64,000 nucleotides of DNA from Phycisphaerales bacterium. GTDB taxonomy: Bacteria > Planctomycetota > Phycisphaerae > Phycisphaerales > SM1A02. Below the pieces are notes generated by a model. The model was not told the origin of the DNA and did no database searches. It saw only the letters and a program-made list of their open reading frames with translations. How positions within the stretch are numbered: the first letter of the stretch is position 1; each line of letters starts with the position of its first letter. Made by a program: the position numbers and the translations under genes. Of the stretch, positions 29,517-39,601 are shown one piece after another. The stretch spans positions 21,579 to 85,578 of the forward strand of contig JASMKH010000006.1 of assembly GCA_030749435.1 (NCBI GenBank), in the 5' to 3' direction.

Positions 29517-29535
29517 GGTGGAATGCCCTCACCGG

Positions 29536-29820
29536 TCAACGACCGGACTTGAGGCCCTCCTTCTTGTTCGTGTGGCCGCGGAACATCCGAGTGATCGAGA
29601 ACTCCCCGAGCTTGTGCCCGACCATGTCCTCGGTCACAAAGACATCGGTGAACTGCCGACCGTTGTGCACCTGAAAGGTGTGGCCGACGAACTCGGGCAC
29701 AATGGTGCAGGCACGGGCCCATGTCCTGATTGGCCGCTTGGTGCCGGCCTCGGTCTGAGCCATGACCTTGACGAAGAGTTTCTCGTCGACGTACGGGCCC
29801 TTCTTTGTTGAGCGTCCCAT
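29536..29820 (-). CDS. rpsS: 30S ribosomal protein S19
   Basis: [67 protein letters not shown]. Confidence 0.97.
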   Translation of the reverse strand: MGRSTKKGPYVDEKLFVKVMAQTEAGTKRPIRTWARACTIVPEFVGHTFQVHNGRQFTDVFVTEDMVGHKLGEFSITRMFRGHTNKKEGLKSGR

Positions 29821-29833
29821 CTCGATATCTCCG

Positions 29834-30688
29834 TCAGAGCTTCAACTGGCCGTAACGACGGCTCTTGCGGCGACGCAGGATGCGTGCATTCGACGCCTTG
29901 CGTCGTTGCCGCGTGCGACCGCCCTTGGACTTGGTACCTGACGCGCTGGCCGGCTCTCGGCCGCCCTTGCTGCGTCCCTCACCACCTCCGAGCGGATGCT
30001 CGTGGTGACTCATTGCCATGCCGCGGACCTTCGGCCGACGACCCAACCATCTGTTCCGGCCGGCCTTGCCGAGTTTGACGAGCTGATGATCGGTGTTCCC
30101 GACCTGCCCGATCGTGGCGCGGCAGTGGATCGACACCTGACGCAACTCGCCCGAAGGCAGCACCAGGGTGGCCCACTGGCCTTCCTTGTTCGTGAGTCTC
30201 GCCCCGACACCGGCAGAGCGGCAGATCCGGGCCCCCTTGCCCGGCTCGAACTCCACCGCGTGCAGGGTCAGACCGGTGGGAATGAACTCGATCGGCATGC
30301 AGCACCCGGGATTGGGCTCAATGGCTTTCTCGCTGCTCAGCACCGCATCTCCGTCGGTCAGACCGACCGGGGCCAGGATGTAGCGACGATCTCCGTCTTC
30401 GTATTCCACCAACGCGATGTGGCAGGAACGGTTCGGGTCGTACTCGATCCCGACGACCTTGGCGACCATGTCGTCCTTGGTCCGCTTGAAGTCGATGACG
30501 CGGTAACGACGCTTGTGGCCGCCACCTCGCCCCTGAACCGTGATCTTGCCCTGATTGTTGCGGCCGCCCTTCTTGGTCAAAGGACGAAGCAACGACTTCT
30601 CGGGTGTCCGCTTGGTCACCTCGGCGTGCATGTTCACCGAGGCGTTTCGTCGCCCTGGTGTCGTCGGCTTGTACTTGCGAATCGGCAT
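29834..30688 (-). CDS. rplB: 50S ribosomal protein L2
   Basis: [48 protein letters not shown]. Confidence 0.97.
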   Translation of the reverse strand: MPIRKYKPTTPGRRNASVNMHAEVTKRTPEKSLLRPLTKKGGRNNQGKITVQGRGGGHKRRYRVIDFKRTKDDMVAKVVGIEYDPNRSCHIALVEYEDGDRRYILAPVGLTDGDAVLSSEKAIEPNPGCCMPIEFIPTGLTLHAVEFEPGKGARICRSAGVGARLTNKEGQWATLVLPSGELRQVSIHCRATIGQVGNTDHQLVKLGKAGRNRWLGRRPKVRGMAMSHHEHPLGGGEGRSKGGREPASASGTKSKGGRTRQRRKASNARILRRRKSRRYGQLKL

Positions 30689-30707
30689 GGTTCGTATCCC
30701 AACGGGC

Positions 30708-30989
30708 TCAGATGAGCTCGATTCTGTCCTCTGGATGGATCTTCACGATGGCCCGCTTGACGTCGCTGGTCTTCCAGTACCCGAACTTGTTGCGACGCAT
30801 CTGACCCTTGCGGTTCTGAATCGCCACTTCAAGGACCCGGACGTCGTAGAGGTCCTGCACCGCGGCCCGGACATCGGGCTTCGCAGCAGCGCGATCAACT
30901 TCGAAGGCATACCGATTGTGCTCGGATGCTTCCCAGGTCGACTTCTCAGTCACGATTGGCCGGCGGATGATATCTGTACTCCGCATCAC
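30708..30989 (-). CDS. rplW: 50S ribosomal protein L23
   Basis: DIIRRPIVTEKSTWEASEHNRYAFEVDRAAAKPDVRAAVQDLYDVRV. Confidence 0.95.
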   Translation of the reverse strand: MMRSTDIIRRPIVTEKSTWEASEHNRYAFEVDRAAAKPDVRAAVQDLYDVRVLEVAIQNRKGQMRRNKFGYWKTSDVKRAIVKIHPEDRIELI

Positions 30990-31633
30990 GCTGCCTCCTT
31001 CTCACCGGCGAGGTCCGCCAGCCATGCCTCAAGCGAGGGCCGATCAACGAGCAGGAATCGGTGGTTCAGCAACTCGAAGACGTTCAACTGATCGATGCGG
31101 ATGATGTCGACGTCCGCGAGATTGCGAGCGGACAACGCCGCGTTGCGACCCGACTCACCCAGCGCGACGAGGCACGTGCGATTCACACCACAGGAGTCGA
31201 GGACCTTCTTCATGTCGCTCGTCTTGGGAGCGCCGAAGTCGAGTGCGTCGATGCACTTCACTTCGCCGTCCACCAGTTTGGCAAGCAGTGCGTTGCGGTT
31301 GGCCAGCTTCCGCATGGACCTGGGCATCCGCTTGCGGAACGTCTCGGTCTTCTTTGTCTTGGCGAAGGCGACACCGCCGCCCTTCCGGATGACCGTCCGG
31401 GCGTTGCCGACCCGGGCATTCCCGGTGCCCTTCTGCCGATACAGCTTGCGTGTGGAACCCTCGACCATGCCCCGACTCTTGGTTCGAGCCGAGCCCTGAC
31501 GGCGGTTCGCGTGATACATGACGTAGGCCTGCTTCAGCAGGTCTGGTCGCACCTCATTGCCGAGGGCGGCTTCGTCAATGGCAAGGGTGTCAACCTGCTT
31601 GCCCGATTTGTCCAGTACGGGAAGATCTATCAT
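30986..31633 (-). CDS. rplD: 50S ribosomal protein L4
   Basis: NRRQGSARTKSRGMVEGSTRKLYRQKGTGNARVGNARTVIRKGGGVAF. Confidence 0.96.
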   Translation of the reverse strand: MIDLPVLDKSGKQVDTLAIDEAALGNEVRPDLLKQAYVMYHANRRQGSARTKSRGMVEGSTRKLYRQKGTGNARVGNARTVIRKGGGVAFAKTKKTETFRKRMPRSMRKLANRNALLAKLVDGEVKCIDALDFGAPKTSDMKKVLDSCGVNRTCLVALGESGRNAALSARNLADVDIIRIDQLNVFELLNHRFLLVDRPSLEAWLADLAGEKEAA

Positions 31634-31824
31634 CGTCTTTACACCTGTGGCCCCTCAGGGCTCTATGCGCCTGACTCTCCTCGCCATGCTTCGGACCACC
31701 CTTTCAAGCGGTCCCACCCGTGGTTCCCTGACTCAGGGCCTTCGGGGGTGGGAGGAAGAACTGCGACTCGGCGTTCTCTTGTTTCGGGGTGTCCGGGCAC
31801 GCAATGGTCCGGACTCGGTGGGCA

Positions 31825-32496
31825 TCAGCCCGCCTTGGCCACCCTCGCTTTCTGTTTGTTCAGGCGAACGGCCTGCCGCACCAGCACCTGTGCTCCCACA
31901 GGACCGGGCACGGTGCCCTTCACCACGATGAGATTACGATCCACGTCGAGCGAGATCACACGAAGCGAGCGGTTCGTGACCTGCTCGTGCCCCATGTGGC
32001 CCGCCATTCTCTTGCCCTTCTTGAGCTTCGGGCCCGTTCCGAGATTGGTCGCGTGACCATTGATGGAACCGGGTGAACGATGACGGCGCTTCACACCGTG
32101 CGATGCTTCAAGCCCGCGGAAGTTGTGCCGCTTCATCCCACCCTGGAAGCCCTTGCCCTTGCTCACGCCCTGCACGTCAACGAACATCACATCTTCAAAG
32201 ACGGACACGTCGAGCGTGTCGCCCAATTCCGCATCGGCCTGCCCACGGACTTCGCGGTGATGGCGAAGCGGACCGCTCCCCGCCTTGTGGTCGTGACCGA
32301 TCATCGGCATGGTGCTGCGGCGGGGCTTGACACTCCCGTGACCAAGTTGAACCGCGTCATAGCCATCGGTTTCGACGGACTTGAGTTGAGTCACAACGCA
32401 GGGACCGGCTTCAATCACGGTGACCGGCACGTTCGTACCGTCTTCCATGAACCAGCGGGTCATGCCAATCTTCGTTCCAAGCAGTGCAGGGGTCAT
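31825..32496 (-). CDS. rplC: 50S ribosomal protein L3
   Basis: LLGTKIGMTRWFMEDGTNVPVTVIEAGPCVV; VSKGKGFQGGMKRHNFRGLEASHGVKRRHRSPGSINGHATNLGTGPKLKKGKRMAGHMG. Confidence 0.97.
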   Translation of the reverse strand: MTPALLGTKIGMTRWFMEDGTNVPVTVIEAGPCVVTQLKSVETDGYDAVQLGHGSVKPRRSTMPMIGHDHKAGSGPLRHHREVRGQADAELGDTLDVSVFEDVMFVDVQGVSKGKGFQGGMKRHNFRGLEASHGVKRRHRSPGSINGHATNLGTGPKLKKGKRMAGHMGHEQVTNRSLRVISLDVDRNLIVVKGTVPGPVGAQVLVRQAVRLNKQKARVAKAG

Positions 32497-32515
32497 CTCG
32501 GTGCTTCCGTCCAAC

Positions 32516-32815
32516 TCAAGCCTTGATCTTCACAAACACGCCAGCCGGAACAACGAGGCGGTTGAGCGCATCAATCGTGTTGGCGCTCGGCTCGGAGATG
32601 TCGATGATCCGCTTATGCGTACGAATCTCGAACTGTTCCCGCGACTTCTTGTTGACGAACGTCGAACGGTTCACGGTGTAGACCTCGCGGCGAGTCGGCA
32701 GAGGCACGGGACCGCTCACGCGAGCGCCGGTGCGCTTGGCGTGGTCGACGATCTCACGCGCGGACGCGTCGAGCGCCTGGTGGTCGTAAGCTTCCATGCG
32801 GATGCGGATCTTCAT
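32516..32815 (-). CDS. rpsJ: 30S ribosomal protein S10
   Basis: [71 protein letters not shown]. Confidence 0.97.
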   Translation of the reverse strand: MKIRIRMEAYDHQALDASAREIVDHAKRTGARVSGPVPLPTRREVYTVNRSTFVNKKSREQFEIRTHKRIIDISEPSANTIDALNRLVVPAGVFVKIKA

Positions 32816-32933
32816 GGTTGGTCATCACCCGGGGCCACTACGTGAACCCTCTATGATTGCCTCTTGACGAGTGTCTCTGAACGAACGCGCCGAACACACA
32901 ACGGCCTGGCCCAAAACCAAGCGCGAAACGGCG

Positions 32934-32961
32934 ATGATAGGGCCCCCCAACCCCCTGTCAA
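32934..32961 (-). promoter_or_regulatory. Candidate sigma70-type promoter of the S10 superoperon
   Basis: Minus strand TTGACA - 16 nt - TATCAT, about 120 nt upstream of the rpsJ start. Confidence 0.6.
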
Positions 32962-33011
32962 GGTCGTGAGAGCCCCCAATCCATGAATCATCGCACCTGT
33001 GAGACCCATGC

Positions 33012-34325
33012 ATGCCCCTTCCAATCCTGCTGTTGACCACCCTATCGCTCGCCGCCGAGCCGCCGCCCTTCATCAGTGACGAACTCGGGCTGACCCTCAC
33101 GCTCCCGCCCAATGCCGAGATGGTCAGGCGGGCCGGCGACGGGGGCATGTCCACCTTCCTCTTTCGGGATGGCGGCAAGACACCCATGTGGAGCCTTCGG
33201 ATCGACTCGACCCCCACCCGGGCCACCGGCACCGATGCCTGCCTTCGCGAAGTGCTGGAATCGAGGGTGCATCCCGACCACCTCCCCGAGACGCTCGACC
33301 CCGTACACCTCAATCTGGCCGGCCGCCAGGCTGCCGTCCTCTGGCTGCCGGTGCCCGCAAGCGAGGATCGAGAGGCGTTGCTGGGATGGATGGTGGCCCC
33401 TCAGGCCCTCGACCGGTGCCTGGTCGTCAGCGCGGTCACAATCCCCGAGGCGCCGCCCGAGTTGCTCGCGACGCTGGACGGCGTGTTTGCCAGCGTCCAA
33501 CTGTTGGACCTCACGGCGGGCTCCACAGCGCTCGCCCAGGACTTCACCTCTGGCGAGCAGGTCCTCAACCTCTTGACAGAAGAGCGGTTGCGATCACTGG
33601 TGGGGTCATCGACCACCGTGCGAATCCGCAATCCCACCGCCAGCGACCACGGCGAACTGGGGTACGGGACCATTCAAGTCACCGAGGCCCCGAAGTCAGA
33701 CCTCCAAACCGGTTCCGGATCCGCCTCAGACTCCGACGAGACCGGGCTGCTCGTCACGACCCACCTTCGGCTCGTCGAAGATGCCGACACGCAGACGTAC
33801 ATCGATCGGGTGCAGCGGTGTTGGGTGAGTTGGGACCTCACCGAGGAAACGTGGATTGACTCCGCCACCCGGCGGCAGGGCGACCATCGCTCAAGCACCT
33901 CCGAAGTCGGCGTCCGGGAGCCACCCTCAACCAGCTTGCCTCGAGGGCAACTCCTTGTCGTGCGGGAAGATGGGACTCATGGCATCCGCAGCAGCGACAC
34001 CCTCGTTCCCGAATCACCGTGGCTCCCCAGGGCGCTTCGGTGGCATGTCTGGGACGCCATCGAACCCGCTGCCCACCCGCGGGCTGCGTGGAACACCTGG
34101 GATGACACCACCGCCTCTCCCCGCGTCACGATCCGGAGGGACCGGTGGCAGGGGCCCCTGGTGTGCTGGTCCTGGGCAGGGCTCGACGGCCTGCCAACCG
34201 AACTTGGCTACGCGAGCGATGGCCGCTGGCAGCGGGCCCACCGGCCTGGCGGAACGGTCATCGAGCACTCCGACCGCGACACGATCAACACGGCATGGGG
34301 CAAGGCAGGGCTGCGTCTTCGCTGA
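33012..34325 (+). CDS. Secreted hypothetical protein
   Basis: 437 aa, short signal-like N-terminus MPLPILLLTTLSLAAEPPPF. Confidence 0.6.
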   Translation: MPLPILLLTTLSLAAEPPPFISDELGLTLTLPPNAEMVRRAGDGGMSTFLFRDGGKTPMWSLRIDSTPTRATGTDACLREVLESRVHPDHLPETLDPVHLNLAGRQAAVLWLPVPASEDREALLGWMVAPQALDRCLVVSAVTIPEAPPELLATLDGVFASVQLLDLTAGSTALAQDFTSGEQVLNLLTEERLRSLVGSSTTVRIRNPTASDHGELGYGTIQVTEAPKSDLQTGSGSASDSDETGLLVTTHLRLVEDADTQTYIDRVQRCWVSWDLTEETWIDSATRRQGDHRSSTSEVGVREPPSTSLPRGQLLVVREDGTHGIRSSDTLVPESPWLPRALRWHVWDAIEPAAHPRAAWNTWDDTTASPRVTIRRDRWQGPLVCWSWAGLDGLPTELGYASDGRWQRAHRPGGTVIEHSDRDTINTAWGKAGLRLR

Positions 34326-35568
34326 TTGCCCGAGCAATCGCCGCCTCCATCCGCCGCATGGACGCCTCCGGATACAGCGGGAACGCCCAGTCCCGTTTCC
34401 GAGCCGTGGCGAGGCCCACACCCGAGTCCCGCACGCCGCTGGAGCGATCCAGCCAACGATGCAGCGTGTTCCAGGCATCCCGCCGCTGGACGGACCGTGG
34501 GGGTGATTGATCGATGGCCTTGAGTAGTGCGGCCTTTTCCGCAGAGAGGCCCGCCTTGCCGCCACCAGCCGGGTCGTGCCGCACGCGGCGGCGGCGCCTC
34601 CGCTGAACGGTCTCCGCGCGCAGCACGGCCGCTTCGTCGCACCCCGGCAGCCGCGCCTCGGCGGTTGCCAGCCAACAGGCTGCAAGGGGCCACCCGAGCC
34701 ACTTGGCAATCCATCGCTCCATGACCTGGTCATACCGCCAGCCCCCGAGGCCGTGCACAAAGGCGTCGCACCCGGCCGAGCGGATGATGGCGGTCGTGAC
34801 AAGGCCGCTGGGCAGCAGTGACTCGGGCGAATCGAGATCGTCCACGCCCGCAGGCCGCCTCAGACCGCGGTCCAGCACCCAAAGCGGCAACTCCGGCTCG
34901 GCCCCGACGCGGAGCAACCGCACGCGCGCCTCCGGAACGGCGCAGCACGCCGCATTCCACGCCCGGGCACAGCCCTGCGGATCCCGCTTCATCGCCCGCA
35001 CCAGCGCCTCGCCTGCGGGTGTCCTGACCAGCGCCGAGGCAGCGACGCTGATGAGGTCCCCCGCATACGGTTGCAGAAGGGCCGCCACACACTCGGCAGC
35101 CTGCACGCCGGCGGTCTGACCGCCAGCCGACTCCCATGCCCGTGAGATCGCCATGAGCCCCCGCCGCACATCCGGGGAGACCTCGGGGGGCGGTGAGCAC
35201 GCCGCGACCACGGCGGCAGGACGAGTCGCCAAGACGCCCACCGCCTCACGAGCCAGGGATACCCGGCGCGTCACAAGGCCCAGCGGTGGCGAACCAACGG
35301 GTACCTCCACGTCCCCAAGGCTGATGTCCACCGTATCGACGACGAGATTGAGAACGACACCGCCAGCGGCGTCGGCCAGTTGCCGCGCCGCGAGATACTT
35401 GGCGAGGATTCCGGGATGTGGCGGAAGGGGTTGATGACCCGTGGCAACCACGTGGCAGTCGTCTGGAATACCGAGACAACGTCGCGTCTCCCGTGCGTCG
35501 AGGGCAGGCGGGCTCGCCTGATCCCCACCACGGACTGCGGTCCGAACCCTACCCTCGAACGAGCACAT
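34285..35568 (-). CDS. Conserved hypothetical protein, weakly BshC-like
   Basis: VVATGHQPLPPHPGILAKYLAARQLAD and DAFVHGLGGWRYDQVMERWI motifs; start set at internal Met, overlapping the upstream gene by about 20 nt. Confidence 0.5.
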   Translation of the reverse strand: MCSFEGRVRTAVRGGDQASPPALDARETRRCLGIPDDCHVVATGHQPLPPHPGILAKYLAARQLADAAGGVVLNLVVDTVDISLGDVEVPVGSPPLGLVTRRVSLAREAVGVLATRPAAVVAACSPPPEVSPDVRRGLMAISRAWESAGGQTAGVQAAECVAALLQPYAGDLISVAASALVRTPAGEALVRAMKRDPQGCARAWNAACCAVPEARVRLLRVGAEPELPLWVLDRGLRRPAGVDDLDSPESLLPSGLVTTAIIRSAGCDAFVHGLGGWRYDQVMERWIAKWLGWPLAACWLATAEARLPGCDEAAVLRAETVQRRRRRRVRHDPAGGGKAGLSAEKAALLKAIDQSPPRSVQRRDAWNTLHRWLDRSSGVRDSGVGLATARKRDWAFPLYPEASMRRMEAAIARAISEDAALPCPMPC

Positions 35569-36280
35569 CACAGGAACCCGCGCGTAGCAGCGCTCGATGG
35601 AAGGTCGCCTCGTATACCGCCCGCCGATTCTCAGGATCATCGAGCGGTCCACCAAAGGACCGGTCCGGATCGTTGTAGATCAACCGAACCGGAATCTCCT
35701 GGATTCGAAGCCCGTGCCGGGCAGCCTGAACCCAGAACTGCATGGGGAAGTCGTACCCGTCGACATCGAGTTCAAGCGGAGCACATGCAGCCGTGCGGTA
35801 TGCCTTGAATCCGCAGAAGGCGTCGGTCAACGAGAGACCGAGCCGCTCATTGATCAGCCGTGTCATCGCCGCATTGATGCTTCTCCGATCGGCCGGCGGC
35901 CTGTCCGCGCCGCAGAGGAGCTGCAGGTAGCGGCTTCCCGAGACCACATCCACATTGCCCTGCTGCACGACCTGGACGAAGTCGGGGATGGCCGCAGGTT
36001 CATGTTGCAGATCGCAGTCCATCGTAATCAGCCACTCATAGCCATCCCGATCGGCCCGCCGCAGCATGTCCTGCATCGAATGCCCGTAGCCGCGATTGTG
36101 CGGATGGCGGATGACCTCGACATCATGATCCGCGAGCAGGTGGGGCGTCGCGTCGGTCGATCCGTCATCGACCACCAGGATGTCGCTGGTGTATCGGCGC
36201 ACCTCACCGAGCACCGCAGCCACATACCTGGCCTCGTTGAACACCGGGATTCCAATCAGCACATGGGGAGTGGTTGACAT
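35549..36280 (-). CDS. Family 2 glycosyltransferase (polyprenyl-phosphate mannosyl/glucosyltransferase-like)
   Basis: VLIGIPVFNEARYVAAVLGEVRRYTSDILVVDDGSTDATPHLLA; MDCDLQHEPAAIPDF. Confidence 0.9.
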   Translation of the reverse strand: MSTTPHVLIGIPVFNEARYVAAVLGEVRRYTSDILVVDDGSTDATPHLLADHDVEVIRHPHNRGYGHSMQDMLRRADRDGYEWLITMDCDLQHEPAAIPDFVQVVQQGNVDVVSGSRYLQLLCGADRPPADRRSINAAMTRLINERLGLSLTDAFCGFKAYRTAACAPLELDVDGYDFPMQFWVQAARHGLRIQEIPVRLIYNDPDRSFGGPLDDPENRRAVYEATFHRALLRAGSCDVLVRG

Positions 36281-36362
36281 GAGAGCAGCAGTGTAGATCC
36301 AACCAGCGATCTGCTGAGGTCGGGGCCTCCCGCTGACAGGACAGGGGGAAGCGTTGGCCCTG

Positions 36363-37244
36363 CTACTCCACGAGGTGCAGCGTTGCGTCGAGTCGATCGA
36401 TCAGGCACAGCACATGCGCCTCCGGAGTCAGCGGCGGCCTGGCGGCCCCATACTCGGGTCGCTCATGATGGCTCAGAACCAGATGAATCAGGTGCTGCAC
36501 GTCCGCCGGGTCGATCGGCGGACCCCCCGCAAGTTCGGCCTCCGAAACCTTCTCGTCAATGAAGCCTGCACCAATGACGAGATGCCCGACCAGGTCACCC
36601 TCTCGCGTATAGGTGAATCCTCTGGACCAATCGAGCTCCGAGACCTTGCCCAGGTCGTGGAGAAAGGCGCCCAGCATGAGCACGTCCCGATCGAGAGCGA
36701 CCTCGGTGCTGGCGTACAGCGAGCAGATCTGGTCGGCCAGTCGCATCACCTGCAGCGTGTGCTCCAGCAGGCCACCGATCCATGCATGATGCTTGCGAAC
36801 GCCCGCAGGCGCCTCACGAAATCGCCTCATCAGCGGCTCGTCATCAAGAAATGCTTCGGCCAGTGCGCTGAGCCCGGGACGCTCGATCGAAAGCAGGAAC
36901 CGACGAACCTCGCCAAACATGCAGTCGATGTCGCCGCTGGTCACCGGCATCAACGCAAGCAACTCGTCACGATCGACATCCACTGCTTCGATCGACTCGA
37001 TGTTGACCTGGGGAGCGCCTTGCCAATCGACCACGTGCCCATCGACCTCGACGACCGCGGCATTCTGCAGGGCGCGGAGCCGCTGCGCATCGAACGACCA
37101 TGCTCTCCCGGCGACCTGCCCTGCAGCGTTGCGGAGCAGACACCGCAGGTACGGGCCGCCGCCGCGGCTGGTGCCCAGTTGCGGATTGACCAGCAGGAAC
37201 CGCTCGCCCGAGAGTGACGCCCCTGCCTGTATCGACGTGGCCAT
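36363..37244 (-). CDS. HD-domain protein, YhaM-like 3'-5' exoribonuclease
   Basis: N-terminal OB-like domain; KHHAWIGGLLEHTLQVMRLAD, LMLGAFLHDLGKVSEL, HLVLSHHERPEYGAARPPLTPEAHVLCLIDRLDA. Confidence 0.85.
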   Translation of the reverse strand: MATSIQAGASLSGERFLLVNPQLGTSRGGGPYLRCLLRNAAGQVAGRAWSFDAQRLRALQNAAVVEVDGHVVDWQGAPQVNIESIEAVDVDRDELLALMPVTSGDIDCMFGEVRRFLLSIERPGLSALAEAFLDDEPLMRRFREAPAGVRKHHAWIGGLLEHTLQVMRLADQICSLYASTEVALDRDVLMLGAFLHDLGKVSELDWSRGFTYTREGDLVGHLVIGAGFIDEKVSEAELAGGPPIDPADVQHLIHLVLSHHERPEYGAARPPLTPEAHVLCLIDRLDATLHLVE

Positions 37245-37253
37245 ATCGGCAGC

Positions 37254-38162
37254 CTATCTGGACGCAGCTGGCAACGCGTCAGCCAATTCCTCGGCCAGCA
37301 TCCCCCGATCCCCGTGCGCCTCACGCCATACCGCGCCAGCGTTGGCATGAAGCGTGACTGCGAGGCGAGCTGCCCCGACCACGTCGAGGTCGCCTCTGGC
37401 CACCTGCTGCGCCAGCACGCTCGCCAGGACTCCGGTCAGCACATCCCCGCTGCCCGGGACCGCAAGTTCCACTCCGCCGGTGGGGCATGTCCACGCACCG
37501 TCCCGAGTCGCCACAACCGTACCGTGCCCCTTGAGGACCACCACCGCCTCGGTCGCAGCCGCCAACTCGATCGCGGCAGCCCGCCTGGACTCGTCGTCCA
37601 CCCCCGCATCACCTGTCGAATACGCCTCCGCCAACACGCGGAACTCGCCGGGATGGGGCGTGAGCACCACATCGCGGAGCCGCCCGCTCGGCTGCGCCTG
37701 GGCCATTCCATGGAGTGCATCGGCATCCAGCACGAGCGGCGCGCCCGGCCGCGAGAGCAGTTCCCTCACGATGCCCCCGGACACGGTGCGCTTGATTCCA
37801 AACCCCGGGCCGACGGCGAGCGTTTGAACCTGGCGATCAAGTTCAAGGACGCGCGGCACGACGCTTCCATCGCTGAGCGGTTCCTCGTCCATCGTGAGCG
37901 GCCATCCCGTCGCCGAGTGGCAACACGTCAGAATCGGCGCGAGAATGGACCGGGCCGCCCCGATGATCACGCGACCGCAGCCGCATCGCAGCGCCGCCCT
38001 GGCGGCCAGTGCCGGTGCGCCGATCATCATCGTGCCGGAAGACCCCGGCGGGTCACACACAGAGGGGCCACGTTCGTTGCATCCGCCAACAATGCCGACC
38101 GTCCCGAAGGTGCCCTTGTGCCCGTCCGCGGGTCGCGGCGGCAGATGGTCGGCCACCCTCAT
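37254..38162 (-). CDS. nnrD: ADP-dependent NAD(P)H-hydrate dehydratase
   Basis: HKGTFGTVGIVGG; VLTPHPGEFRVLAE; VVLKGHGTVVA; AVPGSGDVLTGVLASVLAQ. Confidence 0.85.
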   Translation of the reverse strand: MRVADHLPPRPADGHKGTFGTVGIVGGCNERGPSVCDPPGSSGTMMIGAPALAARAALRCGCGRVIIGAARSILAPILTCCHSATGWPLTMDEEPLSDGSVVPRVLELDRQVQTLAVGPGFGIKRTVSGGIVRELLSRPGAPLVLDADALHGMAQAQPSGRLRDVVLTPHPGEFRVLAEAYSTGDAGVDDESRRAAAIELAAATEAVVVLKGHGTVVATRDGAWTCPTGGVELAVPGSGDVLTGVLASVLAQQVARGDLDVVGAARLAVTLHANAGAVWREAHGDRGMLAEELADALPAASR

Positions 38163-39601
38163 CGGTCGACCCGGACAACCTCAATGTCGAGATTGCCCAG
38201 CAGCCCCAGCATCGACATCAACTGCCGCTGCCCGTCGCCATCCTTCAGCGTCGAAGTGGCTACGAGCACGTGGCCTGCCGAGAAAGGGGTCGGCAGGGTC
38301 GCGTCGAGGTCGATCCACTGGCCATCGATGAAGGCCTGCGTCCACATGTGCCAGCCGAATGCGTCCACCCCGTCCATCCAGACCAGCCCTGAGGCAACCC
38401 TGGAGGGAATGCCGATCGCCCGCAGCGCGGCTGCAAGGAGAACGCCATGCTCCGAGCAGTCTCCGACCCGATTGCGGACCGTCTCCGAGGCGCTCGCGAA
38501 GGCCGTTTCCAATCCCTTGTCGGTAATCCACGCACGAACGGCCCGCCGCAACGCTTCGGCCCGCGTCCCCGGCGAGGCATCGGCGGGAAGGCCCGCGATG
38601 GCCGAGCGTGCAAACGACTCGACCTGGGCATCGGACGCGTTGATCATGGCCGACGACTCGGCGCAGGCCGGCGCCACGCCGCCGGCAGCCGGAATCATGG
38701 ACGCCTCACGCTCCACGAGCAGCAGCACGCCCGTGTCTCGCTCGCCAGCGATGGTCTGCGCGCCGCTTGCGGGCAGTTCCAGCGGCGATCCATCCTGGGT
38801 GGTCAACCTCAAGAACACCCGTCGGGCGGTGGCAAGCGACTCCGCCTCGCCCGTCGGCCGGACGAAGAGTGATGTGAACAGTTCCGGGGCGGGCCCGCCC
38901 GAGGCACCCCTCGCCGTTGCTCGATCCGTCAGCGTGGACTCGAGGACGCCGAACGGGGCGTTCATAATGGTCTTGACGGGGTGGAAGTCGGGCGAAAACC
39001 ACGTCTCCAGTTCCACCGGAAGGCCCTCGATGGAGACGGACCACGTCGACACTTCGATGACGCCGCGGGGAGACTCCAAAACTCCCTGACCGATCCGCCG
39101 CATTGTCTGCTTCACCGGCGTGAGGCCCAGATCCGGCATCAGGGTATGGAATTGCACCTCGTCCGCCCCGGCCGAGGCCTTCCGCCTGAGCACCTCCAGC
39201 GACGCAGCGGGTGTGAGCCAGCCGATGCGTGGCGTGGGCTGCGTCGCGGTCGAAACGCGACCGCCCTGCGCCACCTCGATCACCACTTCCCCGGGTTGAA
39301 ACGTCCACGTCGTCTCGACCGGCACGCCGCCCATGTCCTGTGTCCAGTGCATCGACACGGGAGTCCCGTCGAGGTGGTCCACCCAGACGGTCGTCGCGGT
39401 CACCGAGACTTCGCTCGGCCCTCGGGCAATCCTCATGGACTCGGTCGAACTGACGGTTCGGAGGTCCCCTTGAATGTGTTCGGTGCCGTGCGCCCAGCCC
39501 GCCCGCACGCCGCCGAGTTTCAACTCGTACCACGAGTCGTACACGGCAGAGGCTCCGCCACAGCAAGCGAGCAGCAGCAGCGATGCCAATACGCGGATCA
39601 C
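38159..39601 (-). CDS. Transglutaminase-like domain secreted protein
   Basis: Cys/His/Asp triad context: NRVGDCSEHGVLLAAALRAIGIPSRVASGLVW, FGWHMWTQAFIDGQWIDLDAT. Confidence 0.85.
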   Translation of the reverse strand: MIRVLASLLLLACCGGASAVYDSWYELKLGGVRAGWAHGTEHIQGDLRTVSSTESMRIARGPSEVSVTATTVWVDHLDGTPVSMHWTQDMGGVPVETTWTFQPGEVVIEVAQGGRVSTATQPTPRIGWLTPAASLEVLRRKASAGADEVQFHTLMPDLGLTPVKQTMRRIGQGVLESPRGVIEVSTWSVSIEGLPVELETWFSPDFHPVKTIMNAPFGVLESTLTDRATARGASGGPAPELFTSLFVRPTGEAESLATARRVFLRLTTQDGSPLELPASGAQTIAGERDTGVLLLVEREASMIPAAGGVAPACAESSAMINASDAQVESFARSAIAGLPADASPGTRAEALRRAVRAWITDKGLETAFASASETVRNRVGDCSEHGVLLAAALRAIGIPSRVASGLVWMDGVDAFGWHMWTQAFIDGQWIDLDATLPTPFSAGHVLVATSTLKDGDGQRQLMSMLGLLGNLDIEVVRVDR

